Shown: one piece after another, positions 57,701-64,000 of the stretch | Numbering within the stretch: the first letter of the stretch is position 1 | Layout: each line of letters begins with the position of its first letter | Origin: Bacillus solitudinis | GTDB lineage: Bacteria > Bacillota > Bacilli > Bacillales > Bacillaceae_D | Reading direction: 5' to 3' | Assembly: GCF_002797395.1 (NCBI RefSeq) | Contig: NZ_KZ454943.1 | Span: 983,325-1,047,324 of the forward strand | DNA: 64,000 bases | Notes under the pieces: model-generated | What the model saw: the letters and a program-made list of their open reading frames with translations, nothing else | Database searches by the model: none | What the model was told of the DNA's origin: nothing | Program-made: the position numbers and the translations under genes

Positions 57701-58135
57701 GGCCTCTTGATATAGCTCATGCTCTATAAAATATCGAAGTGGACCGTTTTGAAATGGAAGAATGACAAGACAGCCTTCTAGCCACGAGGAAAGGTTTTCA
57801 AGAGATTGCGACTTGTTTTTTTCGTCTAAACCCAGTTCTGTTGCAATTTTTAAAAGGTTCTGGTATCCCTTTAGATTTTTCGCGAGTAACCTCACTGTTG
57901 CTTGTGGGTATGATTGAATGTTTGATTCAATGGTTACCTCTAATCCAATAATTGGCTTTAACCCATGCTTTTTACAAGCACGATAAAAAGGAATGGCTCC
58001 ATACATTACATTTTTATCTGTTAAAGCTAAAGTATTAAACCCTAACTCTTTCGCTCGAATAACGAGAGCTTCGATTCGATTTGTAGATGATAGAAGACTA
58101 TATTCGCTATAAACATGAGTATGTATGAGTTCCAT
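54776..58135 (-). CDS. dnaE: DNA polymerase III alpha subunit, DnaE type
   Basis: Second replicative polymerase of Firmicutes, extending RNA primers before hand-off to PolC. The 1119-residue protein has a PHP domain (HTHVYSEYSLLSSTNRIEALV), the palm with catalytic acids in PDIDIDFPDHRRDEVI and GPGRGSAAGALVSYVL, fingers (ISKKNKEALIKQEDAF, YGFNRSHAVAYSLISYQ), a helix-hairpin-helix segment and an OB domain near 960-1040 (VNIAALIHDIRVIQTKKGEPMAFVQLGDETAQ). The ATG at 58135 follows GAGGGAGAG; 33 upstream in-frame codons are not family-like. The PHP domain appears to have lost some metal ligands, as is usual in this subgroup. Confidence 0.96.
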   Translation of the reverse strand: MELIHTHVYSEYSLLSSTNRIEALVIRAKELGFNTLALTDKNVMYGAIPFYRACKKHGLKPIIGLEVTIESNIQSYPQATVRLLAKNLKGYQNLLKIATELGLDEKNKSQSLENLSSWLEGCLVILPFQNGPLRYFIEHELYQEAVEWCRQSIPHQSKENWYIDIQGQGEKEEILNDRLVLLADKLELKAIVSNPVYFLEEADFQTFNVIQAIKKGETLRTIEYKGNEHNYYLLSQNQLHQRFEKYRQALQETMKLSSQCELHLELGQVKLPKYPLPSEETAECKLRNLCLEGVKKRFENASQEVYRRLENELEVITVLGYSDYFLIVWDFMNYARRQKILTGPGRGSAAGALVSYVLFITDVDPISYDLLFERFLNSERISLPDIDIDFPDHRRDEVISYVQQRYGIEHVAQILTFGTLAARASIRDVGKVIELDTYVIEQVIKEIPSTPGMTLEKARLNSQKLESMLSDPETKKLFDLAKKIEGLPRHVSTHAAGVIISSRPLVHTVALQKGQHGIPITQAPMDVLEQIGLLKFDFLGLRNLTLLERIVDAIKMQEGKQIDLKEIPLTDVETYKLLSLGDTTGVFQLESEGMRSVLRRLQPTEFEDIVAVNALFRPGPMEFISTYIQRKNGETELVYPHPDLEGILKKTYGVIVYQEQIMQIVSKLAGFTLAESDLLRRAISKKNKEALIKQEDAFVKGALAKGYEESVAKQIFSFIERFANYGFNRSHAVAYSLISYQLAYLKTHYKEAFYTALLSSVWNNKEKVAQYVIELKKAKITVAPPSLRKGKALFSLEGKSIRFGLLSIDHVAMKTVEHLNHVQKEKPFQDLYDLCIRTDSRFVSKRVVESMIKAGAMDDFGQDRAILLYSLDAALKFSEKVQSFQEETDGLFTLDVQTPEYEDVEHLTIEEKLELEKEVLGVYLSGHPVERITSELHSHHRLTIVEAMETNRNVNIAALIHDIRVIQTKKGEPMAFVQLGDETAQAEAVIFPGVWRMVHERFKKGDILFIKGKFEVSRERTQFNISKALLISELVKGNQLLQTLFLRITAELENEEVLMEIKEILAESHGDIPVILYYERKKQTIRLDKKIHANDLSTVIVLLKQLLGSHNVVLKETGK

Positions 58136-58222
58136 TATAGTCTCTCCCTCTCCTCTTCTTTGCTCTATTATAATACGATCTAGCCCACAAGAAAAATCAC
58201 AGAGCCCAACTGTTACGATTAG

Positions 58223-58252
58223 GCATAAATTCATTCATGACAACTATACATA
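58223..58252 (+). promoter_or_regulatory. Candidate sigma-E promoter of ytrH-ytrI
   Basis: GCATAAA (58223-58229), 15 bases, then TATACATA (58245-58252) resembles the mother-cell sigma-E pattern. ytrH-ytrI are sigma-E genes in B. subtilis. Confidence 0.55.
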
Positions 58253-58329
58253 GTATAAACAAGCCTTAACGTTGCTTAAGCCGTTCATTATAAAGAGAAC
58301 TAGATAATTTCAAGGAAGGAGCGTTTTTT

Positions 58330-58662
58330 ATGACTCGAGAGCTACTAGCTACACTAATCATAGACTTCTTTGTTGCCTTTGGAGTGATCATTGGAGGAGC
58401 GATAGTCGGTGGAATTGGTGCTTTTCTTATTGGAAAGCCTCCCCTTTCTGTAATCAATGATTTAGCCAACAGTTTAAAAATTTGGGCAATTGTTGCAGCA
58501 ATTGGCGGGACCTTTGACGCCATTTCGAGCATTGAACGCGGATTATTTAGCGGTGCCCATGACGATATCTTAAAAACAGTGTTAATGGTTTTTGCTGCTT
58601 TATGTGGTGCTCATTCGGGTACTTTATTAATTCAATCGATTCTTGGAGATCAGCTTCCGTAA
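58330..58662 (+). CDS. ytrH: Sporulation membrane protein YtrH
   Basis: Protein of 110 residues with three hydrophobic spans (about 8-36, 50-70 and 82-104), matching YtrH (MTRELLATLIIDFFVAFGVIIGGA-type N-terminus and the AIVAAIGGTFDAISSIERG segment). Needed for efficient sporulation in B. subtilis. GAAGGAGCG precedes the ATG. Its TAA overlaps the ytrI ATG. Confidence 0.9.
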   Translation: MTRELLATLIIDFFVAFGVIIGGAIVGGIGAFLIGKPPLSVINDLANSLKIWAIVAAIGGTFDAISSIERGLFSGAHDDILKTVLMVFAALCGAHSGTLLIQSILGDQLP

Positions 58663-59168
58663 TGAGAGTGCCACCCTATTATAAACGCCCGAGCTGGCAA
58701 CGTTTCTTCGCAGGCATTATCCTTGGAATAATCATTGGCTGGTTTTTCTTTTTATTTCATTATGGTCAAATATACGGAAATCTTGTTATAAAGATGTCTG
58801 AACAAGAGGACACCATAAAAAAACAAAATGTTCGGATTGAAGAGTTACTTAGTGAACAGGATTTACAAAATGAAGAGAATAAAAAGAAATTAACGATTCA
58901 AAGTATTGAAATTCATTTTATGAATGATCGTAAGCTTAGATTGAACAAGCTTACGATATATGAACTTAAACAACAGGCATTAAATGAACTAACATTCTTA
59001 GAAAGAATGGATATTGAATCTGTTTCAAAAACAAAGGATTTAATGATAAGGACCCTAGAAAATAAGGTGTTTGTCATCGGAGAAAGTCGTTATCAACTTG
59101 ATATTCGAGAGGTGTATTTATTTACGACCTTACAACTGCACGTTAAAATCATCCCAGCATCTACGTAA
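58662..59168 (+). CDS. ytrI: Sporulation membrane protein YtrI
   Basis: Protein of 168 residues with an N-terminal basic segment (MRVPPYYKRPSWQRF), one membrane span near 15-36, a coiled coil near 45-80 (MSEQEDTIKKQNVRIEELLSEQD) and a C-terminal soluble domain. The ATG at 58662 shares the A of the ytrH stop codon (TAATG). A longer open frame from 58602 is not used. YtrI works with YtrH in spore formation; mechanism unknown. Confidence 0.9.
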   Translation: MRVPPYYKRPSWQRFFAGIILGIIIGWFFFLFHYGQIYGNLVIKMSEQEDTIKKQNVRIEELLSEQDLQNEENKKKLTIQSIEIHFMNDRKLRLNKLTIYELKQQALNELTFLERMDIESVSKTKDLMIRTLENKVFVIGESRYQLDIREVYLFTTLQLHVKIIPAST

Positions 59169-59187
59169 AAAGAACCTTAAACACAAC

Positions 59188-59235
59188 AAGGGCACTGAAA
59201 AAGGTGATAGTCAAACCTTTTTCAGTAGCTTCTAA
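59188..59235 (+). repeat. Dispersed palindromic repeat, copy F (terminal hairpin only)
   Basis: AAGGGCACTGAAAAAGGT / AACCTTTTTCAGT forms the same terminal hairpin as copies B, C and E, followed by AGCTTCT. Being between the convergent ytrI and nrnA genes, it may act as a two-way terminator. Confidence 0.65.
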
Positions 59236-59252
59236 ATCACTTTTCAGTTTGG

Positions 59253-60185
59253 TTAGGTGCAAGCTTTTACTAACTTGTTAATAATTTCATTAACCTCATC
59301 CCACGAATAAGCAGTTGCCCCTGCAGCCATCGTGTGTCCACCTCCACCATGCTGCTGTGCAATACCGTTAATTACTGGGCCTTTCGATCGTAACCTCACT
59401 CTGATTTTTTCCTCTTCTTCAACGAAGAAGACCCATGTTAGTAAGCCTTCGACATCCGAAAAACAATTAACGAGCATGGAGGATTCACTTGAGGTAACTT
59501 CGAATCTTTTTAACGTCTCCATCGTTAACTTCATCACACCTACTTTGTTTTCTAGAACTTCAAAGTGTTGAAGAACATATCCCTCAAGTCTTGTCATTTT
59601 TAAGTTTCGTTTAAAAAGATTTGAATAAAATTGATTTTGATCAAATCCCTGCTCAACCAGAATACTCGTCCTTTTTAACGTGTTAGCACTAGTGTTAGTG
59701 TAACGAAAACGTCCAGTATCCCCAACAATTCCTGCATAAAGAAGCAATGCTGCTCGCTCACTTAAAACATAACCATCTTTCTTTCCCTCTTCGTAAAGGG
59801 AAACAATCAGTTCACTCGTAGAACTAGCAGTTGTATCAACCCAAGCCAAGGAACCATAAGACTCTTCATTTGGGTGATGGTCAATTTTAATAAGTTCTTT
59901 TCCGTGTATATAACGCTTGTCACTAATTCGATCAGTATTCGCTGTGTCGCAAACAATAACAAGAGCCTGTTCATACAATGAATCTTCAACTCTATCCATT
60001 TCTCCGAGAAATTGTAGGGATGGTTCCTCCTCCCCTACAACTAATACATGTTTCTTTGGAAACGTATCACTAATTAATGTAGCTAAACCAAGCTGTGACC
60101 CTAGGGCATCAGGATCTGGTCGCTCATGGCGATGAATAATAATCGTTGAATAGTCTGCAATTTTTTCAAGAATTTCACGAATCAT
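59253..60185 (-). CDS. nrnA: Oligoribonuclease / pAp phosphatase NrnA (DHH family)
   Basis: DHH-DHHA1 phosphoesterase of 310 residues that degrades nanoRNA and dephosphorylates pAp. Motifs are HRHERPDPDALGS near 18-30, VCDTANTDRIS, the DHH signature IDHHPNEESYG, GIVGDTGRFRYTNTS, and the DHHA1 glycine-rich RSKGPVINGIAQQHGGGGHTMAAG. GAGG stands six bases before the ATG at 60185; an ATG four codons upstream overlaps that site. Confidence 0.93.
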   Translation of the reverse strand: MIREILEKIADYSTIIIHRHERPDPDALGSQLGLATLISDTFPKKHVLVVGEEEPSLQFLGEMDRVEDSLYEQALVIVCDTANTDRISDKRYIHGKELIKIDHHPNEESYGSLAWVDTTASSTSELIVSLYEEGKKDGYVLSERAALLLYAGIVGDTGRFRYTNTSANTLKRTSILVEQGFDQNQFYSNLFKRNLKMTRLEGYVLQHFEVLENKVGVMKLTMETLKRFEVTSSESSMLVNCFSDVEGLLTWVFFVEEEEKIRVRLRSKGPVINGIAQQHGGGGHTMAAGATAYSWDEVNEIINKLVKACT

Positions 60186-60327
60186 GTCTTTCCTCATTTC
60201 TGTTCAATATTCATTCACTAGCAATCCTATCAAACAAACGTTACAATAGCATCTAGTAGAACGCTTTAGGTGTCTATTCAAAGAGGGATGTTTTCCCTAT
60301 TTTGAACACTTTTTAGGAGGATTTATT

Positions 60328-60615
60328 TTGGATAAAATTTTCACAATTATCATCGTATTTTCTGCTGTTTTTTTTATTTACAATAAAGTGAAGACTTGGC
60401 GAACAGAGGAGTCTTTATTAAAACGACTCTATCAAACAAAAGCCGGTTTATCTCTAGGGGTTTTACTTACGTCTTTTGCAATAAATCTGCTAGTAATACC
60501 AAGAGGAACCATTGATTTCGTAATAGGTGCAGTTTTTCTATTATTTGGGATTACAAATGTTATCTTTAATTTTAGAGCATATAAGCATTATTCTGGCCAA
60601 TATCATCAAGATTAA
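60328..60615 (+). CDS. ytpI: YtpI family membrane protein
   Basis: Membrane protein of 95 residues with three spans (about 3-18, 37-54 and 61-80), matching YtpI. Function unknown. It starts with TTG (60328), eight bases after AGGAGG. It is divergent from nrnA and convergent with ytoI. Confidence 0.85.
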   Translation: MDKIFTIIIVFSAVFFIYNKVKTWRTEESLLKRLYQTKAGLSLGVLLTSFAINLLVIPRGTIDFVIGAVFLLFGITNVIFNFRAYKHYSGQYHQD

Positions 60616-60658
60616 GGCAGAAGATTCAAGCCAAAACCTGGTAATGTAAATATTCATG

Positions 60659-60700
60659 AAGATGTCCAAATGGTCACTTGAACATTTAGACATCTTCTTT
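60659..60700 (+). terminator. Terminator between ytpI and ytoI
   Basis: GAAGATGTCCAAATG pairs with CATTTAGACATCTTC (one mismatch) and is followed by TTTATT on the plus strand. On the minus strand the mismatch becomes a G-U pair. Confidence 0.75.
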
Positions 60701-62018
60701 ATTCAATTAATTGAGCCATCATCAGTGCCTTACAAACGATTTTGCCATGATGGTACATTTCCACATCAATTTTCCCATGCTTTCGTCCGACTTCTAGCAC
60801 TCGAGGTTGGATGGTAATCGTATTCTCAATTTGAACCGGTTTAATAAAATATATGGTAATATTCTCAACGACCAGATCACCTCGTTTAAATTTCCTGAGA
60901 ATCCGACTACCAACCTCAGTTACTAGCGTTGTTAGCACCCCGTATGAAACCGTGCCTAGTTGATTCGTCATCTGAGGAGTCACTTCACACTGAAACGCAT
61001 ACTCTCCTCCTTCCGAGTAATCCTCAATTCTGCTAGTTACGATATCATCAATAGTTTCTCCAACGTGAGGCTGACGTTGGATCATTTGCAGCGCCTTTAA
61101 CACATCTTGCCGACTAATCACCCCAATTAGGCGGCGTTGTCCATCAATTACAGGTAGAAGCTCTATTCCTTCCCACACCATCACATGGGCGACTGAGGCG
61201 ACTGATGTTCTTTCGTTCACGGTAATGGGATTAGCTGTCATCACTTTTTCAATTGGTGTTTGTTTTGATGAGCCCACAACATCTTTTGCAGCCACCATTC
61301 CCTGAATTTTCATATTATCGTCAATAACAGGATAGCGACTATGACCCGTCTTCACATTTAGTTCATGCCACTTTTCTACGGGATTGGATGTTGTCATATA
61401 ATACGTATCTTGTAGTGGAATAAGAATATCATCAACTAAAATAATTTCTTTTTTAATCAACTGGTCATAAATAGCACGGTTAATCATCGCAGCAACCGTA
61501 AACGTATCATAGCTTGTTGAAATAATTGGTAAGTCTAGATCATCAGCTAATTCAATAACATCTGTACTAGTGTCAAATCCACCAGTTATCAATACAGCTG
61601 CCCCTGCTTCTAATGCAAGTTTATGTCCTTGATAGCGATTCCCTACTATCAATAAGTTACCAGATTCAACATAGCGCATCATCGCATCTAGCTTCATCGC
61701 CCCGATAACAAAACGATTTAGCGTCTTGTGAAGACCTTGGCTTCCACCAAGTACTTGTCCATCGACAATGTTTACAATTTCTGCATAAGTTAGTTTTTCA
61801 ATATTTTCCTTCTTTTTCTTCTCTATTCTAATTGTACCTACTCGTTCAATGGTACTAACTAGTCCTTGGTTTTCTGCTTCCTTAATCGCTCGGTAAGCAG
61901 TTCCTTCACTCACTAGCAATGCTTTAGCAATTTGGCGAACAGAGATTTTTTCACCTACTCCTAAATTCCCAATATACTCCAAAATTTGCTCGTGCTTCGT
62001 CGCGATGGGGACCACCAC
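60699..62018 (-). CDS. ytoI: HTH-DRTGG-CBS-hotdog regulator-like protein YtoI
   Basis: Protein of 439 residues with an N-terminal winged helix (RQIAKALLVSEGTAYRAIKEAENQGLV near 28-54), a DRTGG domain (about 90-190), two CBS domains (about 200-310; HSRYPVIDDN, LLPVIDGQRRLIGVISRQDVL) and a C-terminal hotdog thioesterase-like domain (from about 325; GTVSYGVLTTLVTEVGSR). The layout suggests a ligand-sensing regulator, possibly of adenine nucleotides and acyl-CoA; function unproven. The frame begins at GTG (62018) with only a weak GAAAGAG upstream. The family N-terminus aligns at an ATC four codons later, so the start is uncertain. Confidence 0.88.
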   Translation of the reverse strand: MVVPIATKHEQILEYIGNLGVGEKISVRQIAKALLVSEGTAYRAIKEAENQGLVSTIERVGTIRIEKKKKENIEKLTYAEIVNIVDGQVLGGSQGLHKTLNRFVIGAMKLDAMMRYVESGNLLIVGNRYQGHKLALEAGAAVLITGGFDTSTDVIELADDLDLPIISTSYDTFTVAAMINRAIYDQLIKKEIILVDDILIPLQDTYYMTTSNPVEKWHELNVKTGHSRYPVIDDNMKIQGMVAAKDVVGSSKQTPIEKVMTANPITVNERTSVASVAHVMVWEGIELLPVIDGQRRLIGVISRQDVLKALQMIQRQPHVGETIDDIVTSRIEDYSEGGEYAFQCEVTPQMTNQLGTVSYGVLTTLVTEVGSRILRKFKRGDLVVENITIYFIKPVQIENTITIQPRVLEVGRKHGKIDVEMYHHGKIVCKALMMAQLIE

Positions 62019-62105
62019 TCTTTCATTCTTTCAGCTGTACTCATAAGAAGTACTAAACTGTATTAGTTCCCATTATAATGCTGAAAGAACCAAGTAGCAA
62101 GCCAA

Positions 62106-62342
62106 TCAGCCATAACTTCTATGCTTACTTTCATTCTCCCTAACTGTAACAGTTGAATTCATCTTCTGCTTCCTCTTATGTAACAGCCCATACAAATTTC
62201 CGAATATGACTACTATTGCAAATACCAACCAGCAAACAGCAAAAACTTTTTCTAGACCTTGTCCGTTCAAAGGCAGACGACCAAAACTGTATACAAGAAT
62301 TGTCGTAGCAATTAAAAAACTAATTAGAAACCGCTGTCTCAT
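62106..62342 (-). CDS. Small two-span membrane protein, unknown
   Basis: Protein of 78 residues with hydrophobic segments near 5-20 and 34-53 and a basic C-terminal tail (HKRKQKMNSTVTVRENESKHR). No family recognised. GAGGGGATATA stands directly before the ATG, a convincing ribosome site. It lies between the UPF0173 hydrolase terminator and ytoI. Confidence 0.65.
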   Translation of the reverse strand: MRQRFLISFLIATTILVYSFGRLPLNGQGLEKVFAVCWLVFAIVVIFGNLYGLLHKRKQKMNSTVTVRENESKHRSYG

Positions 62343-62390
62343 TATATCCCCTCTTTTTCTAAAGTTAGTCTATCATATGAAATACATGTC

Positions 62391-62427
62391 AAAAAAAGAC
62401 CAAGCAGGGTAGGTCCCTACTTGGTTT
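62391..62427 (-). terminator. Terminator after the UPF0173 hydrolase gene, or before the small membrane gene
   Basis: ACCAAGTAGGG and CCCTGCTTGGT pair around ACCTA on the minus strand and are followed by CTTTTTTT, nine bases after the hydrolase stop. Confidence 0.9.
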
Positions 62428-62435
62428 TCTCTCTC

Positions 62436-63119
62436 TTATAATACGATTCTCTCTCCGACCTTCAGGGCTTTCCCTTTTTTACCTGATAAATTATCAACAA
62501 AATTATCTGCATTTTGTTCAATAACTGGAAAGGTATTGTAGTGAATGGGGACAACTTGCTTTGCTTGCAGCCATTCGGACGCTAACGCTGCATCCTCTGG
62601 CCCCATTGTGAAATTATCACCAATTGGAAGAAAAGCGATATCAATTGAATTGCGCTCTCCGATTAATTTCATATCCGAGAAAAGCGAGGTATCGCCTGCA
62701 TGGAATATTGTTTTCCCTTCTCCATAGAAAAGAATCCCTGCAGGCATCCCTGTATAAATTATTTTTTGCTCTTCCTCAATGGTATAGGAGGAACCATGAA
62801 AAGCTTGTGTAAGCTTCACAGTCCCAAAATCAAACTCATAGGCCCCGCCGATATGCATCGGGTGGGTATTTACACCCTGCCAGCTTAAAAACGTAGCTAA
62901 CTCAAACGGAGCAATTACAAGGGCATCATTTCTTTTTGCGATATTTACAGTATCTCCAACATGGTCATTGTGACCATGTGTAAGCAAAATGACATCAACT
63001 TTAAGGTCTGCTGCATTCAAATCGCATAGTTCGTTCCCTGTAATAAACGGATCAATAATAATTCTTTTTTTGTTAACTTCAATGATAACAACAGAATGTC
63101 CATGGTAACTAATTTCCAT
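62436..63119 (-). CDS. UPF0173 metal-dependent hydrolase (metallo-beta-lactamase fold)
   Basis: Hydrolase of 227 residues homologous to B. subtilis YtkL. Metal ligands appear in the signature [12 protein letters not shown] near 46-57, in FHAGDTSLF near 137-145 and in VPIHYNTFP near 187-195. It also carries the YHGHS motif at residues 5-9. GGAG lies nine bases before the ATG at 63119; an ATG three codons earlier touches it. Substrate unknown. Confidence 0.93.
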   Translation of the reverse strand: MEISYHGHSVVIIEVNKKRIIIDPFITGNELCDLNAADLKVDVILLTHGHNDHVGDTVNIAKRNDALVIAPFELATFLSWQGVNTHPMHIGGAYEFDFGTVKLTQAFHGSSYTIEEEQKIIYTGMPAGILFYGEGKTIFHAGDTSLFSDMKLIGERNSIDIAFLPIGDNFTMGPEDAALASEWLQAKQVVPIHYNTFPVIEQNADNFVDNLSGKKGKALKVGERIVL

Positions 63120-63212
63120 CAGTTTCATCTCCAGTTCTTAATTTTCTAAATTATTACCTATGATCCAGTTTTACAAAAGACTGTCCTTCATGCAAATATT
63201 TAGCTTGTTTTT

Positions 63213-64000
63213 TCTCCTGCGCTCAGCTGTCAAACTCTTAAACCAAGACCTTGAGCCTCTCTGCGTTCGGCTGCCGGCGCCAACGAGTTGTCGCCTATTA
63301 AATCTTAAACCAAACCTTGAGCCTCTCTGCGTTCGGCTGCCGGCGCCAACGAGTTGTCGCCTATAAACCTTAAACCAAATCTTGAGCCTCTCTGCGTTCG
63401 GCTGCCGGCGCCAACGAGTTGTCGCCTATTAAACCTTAAACCAAACCTTGAGCCTCTCTGCGTTCGGCTGCCGGCGCCAACGAGTTGTCGCCTATTAAAC
63501 CTTAAACCAAATCTTGAGCCTCTCTGCGTTCGGCTGCCGGCGCCAACGAGGTGTCGCCTATAAAACTTTAAACCAAGACCTTGAGCCTCTCTGCGTTCGG
63601 CTGCCGGCGCCAACGAGGTGTCGCCTATAAAACTTTAAACCAAGACCTTGAGCCTCTCTGCGTTCGGCTGCCGGCGCCAACGAGGTGTCGCCTATAAAAC
63701 TTTAAACCAAGACCTTGAGCCTCTCTGCGTTCGGCTGCCGGCGCCAACGAGGTGTCGCCTATAAAACTTTAAACCAAGACCTTGAGCCTCTCTGCGTTCG
63801 GCTGCCGGCGCCAACGAGGTGTCGCCTATAAAACTTTAAACCAAGACCTTGAGCCTCTCTGCGTTCGGCTGCCGGCGCCAACGAGGTGTCGCCTATAAAA
63901 CTTTAAACCAAGACCTTGAGCCTCTCTGCGTTCGGCTGCCGGCGCCAACGAGGTGTCGCCTATAAAACTTTAAACCAAGACCTTGAGCCTCTCTGCGTTC
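63213..64000. repeat. 65-67 bp tandem repeat array, open at the window end
   Basis: The block GAGCCTCTCTGCGTTCGGCT recurs at 63253, 63319, 63384, 63450, 63516, 63583, 63650, 63717, 63784, 63851, 63918 and 63985. Steps are 65-66 bases in the first part and exactly 67 from 63516 on. Early units carry GAGTTGTCGCCTAT and AAACCAAA; later ones GAGGTGTCGCCTATAAAAC and AAACCAAGACC. An internally deleted unit precedes at about 63213. Each unit contains a small imperfect hairpin (GGCG-CAA / TTG-CGCC). Open frames across it arise from the period and are not genes. Confidence 0.95.

Noticed and set aside
63305-63613. Open frame of 102 codons with repeating peptides in the array
   Set aside because: It arises because early units are 66 bases long, a multiple of three. 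Units of 67 break the frame, and there is no ribosome site.
63213-64000. CRISPR-like array (regular 66-67 base period)
   Set aside because: The segments between the most conserved blocks are themselves nearly identical, so there are no unique spacers, and no cas genes are in the window.

Overview
The window is chromosomal DNA of a low-GC, endospore-forming member of the Bacillaceae. Signs of this are the sporulation genes (sspI, ytxC, ytaF, ytrH-ytrI), a lysine riboswitch, two T-box leaders, an L20 leader, an infC gene that starts at AUU, DnaB/DnaI primosome loaders, and a gene order close to the lysC-to-ytkL stretch of Bacillus subtilis. Departures from B. subtilis (an mqnC gene of the futalosine menaquinone route, an hflK-hflC pair between polA and phoR, no etfB-etfA between the enoyl-CoA hydratase and trxA, no rnhC between zapA and pheT) fit alkaliphilic Bacillus relatives (Alkalihalobacillus/Halalkalibacter type). 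This placement is inference from content and order only.

Nearly all genes lie on the minus strand, so the biological order runs from high to low coordinates. 63.2-64 kb: a GC-rich 65-67 bp tandem array that runs off the window. 63-54.7 kb: a UPF0173 hydrolase, ytoI, nrnA and dnaE, with plus-strand ytpI and the sporulation pair ytrH-ytrI. 54.7-47.8 kb: central carbon and lipid entry genes (malic enzyme, a FadR-type regulator, accD-accA, pfkA-pyk). 47.7-39 kb: fxsA, ytvI, ytwI, then citZ-icd-mdh and phoP-phoR. 38.3-28 kb: hflK-hflC, polA-mutM-ytaF-coaE, gapB, speD, nrdR, dnaB-dnaI. 25.7-22 kb: mqnC, a decayed LytTR regulator with an intact DUF3021 partner, ytxC. 22-10 kb: thrS, infC-rpmI-rplT, small membrane genes, an M42 peptidase, sspI, an rRNA methyltransferase, pheS-pheT. 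10-1 kb: zapA, cvpA, polX, mutS2, yshE, a new 27-residue membrane micro-ORF, enoyl-CoA hydratase, trxA, uvrC and a truncated lysC.

The genes are mostly core housekeeping: replication and repair (dnaE, polA, dnaB, dnaI, mutM, uvrC, mutS2, polX), translation (pheST, thrS, infC, rpmI, rplT), TCA cycle and glycolysis, fatty-acid initiation and phosphate sensing. Many regulatory sites can be read directly. They include a FadR-type palindrome placed just after the promoter of the malic enzyme-regulator-accDA cluster, a perfect 19-bp inverted repeat in front of gapB, and an inverted repeat over the citZ -35 box.

The least-explained items are: a family of dispersed palindromic intergenic repeats (six full or partial copies); the tandem array with one diverged relative beside pyk; a candidate C-rich-loop small RNA between phoR and hflK; the LytTR pseudogene; and the 27-residue micro-ORF. 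I saw no tRNA or rRNA genes, CRISPR array, prophage or transposase. No clear new multi-gene system is visible.
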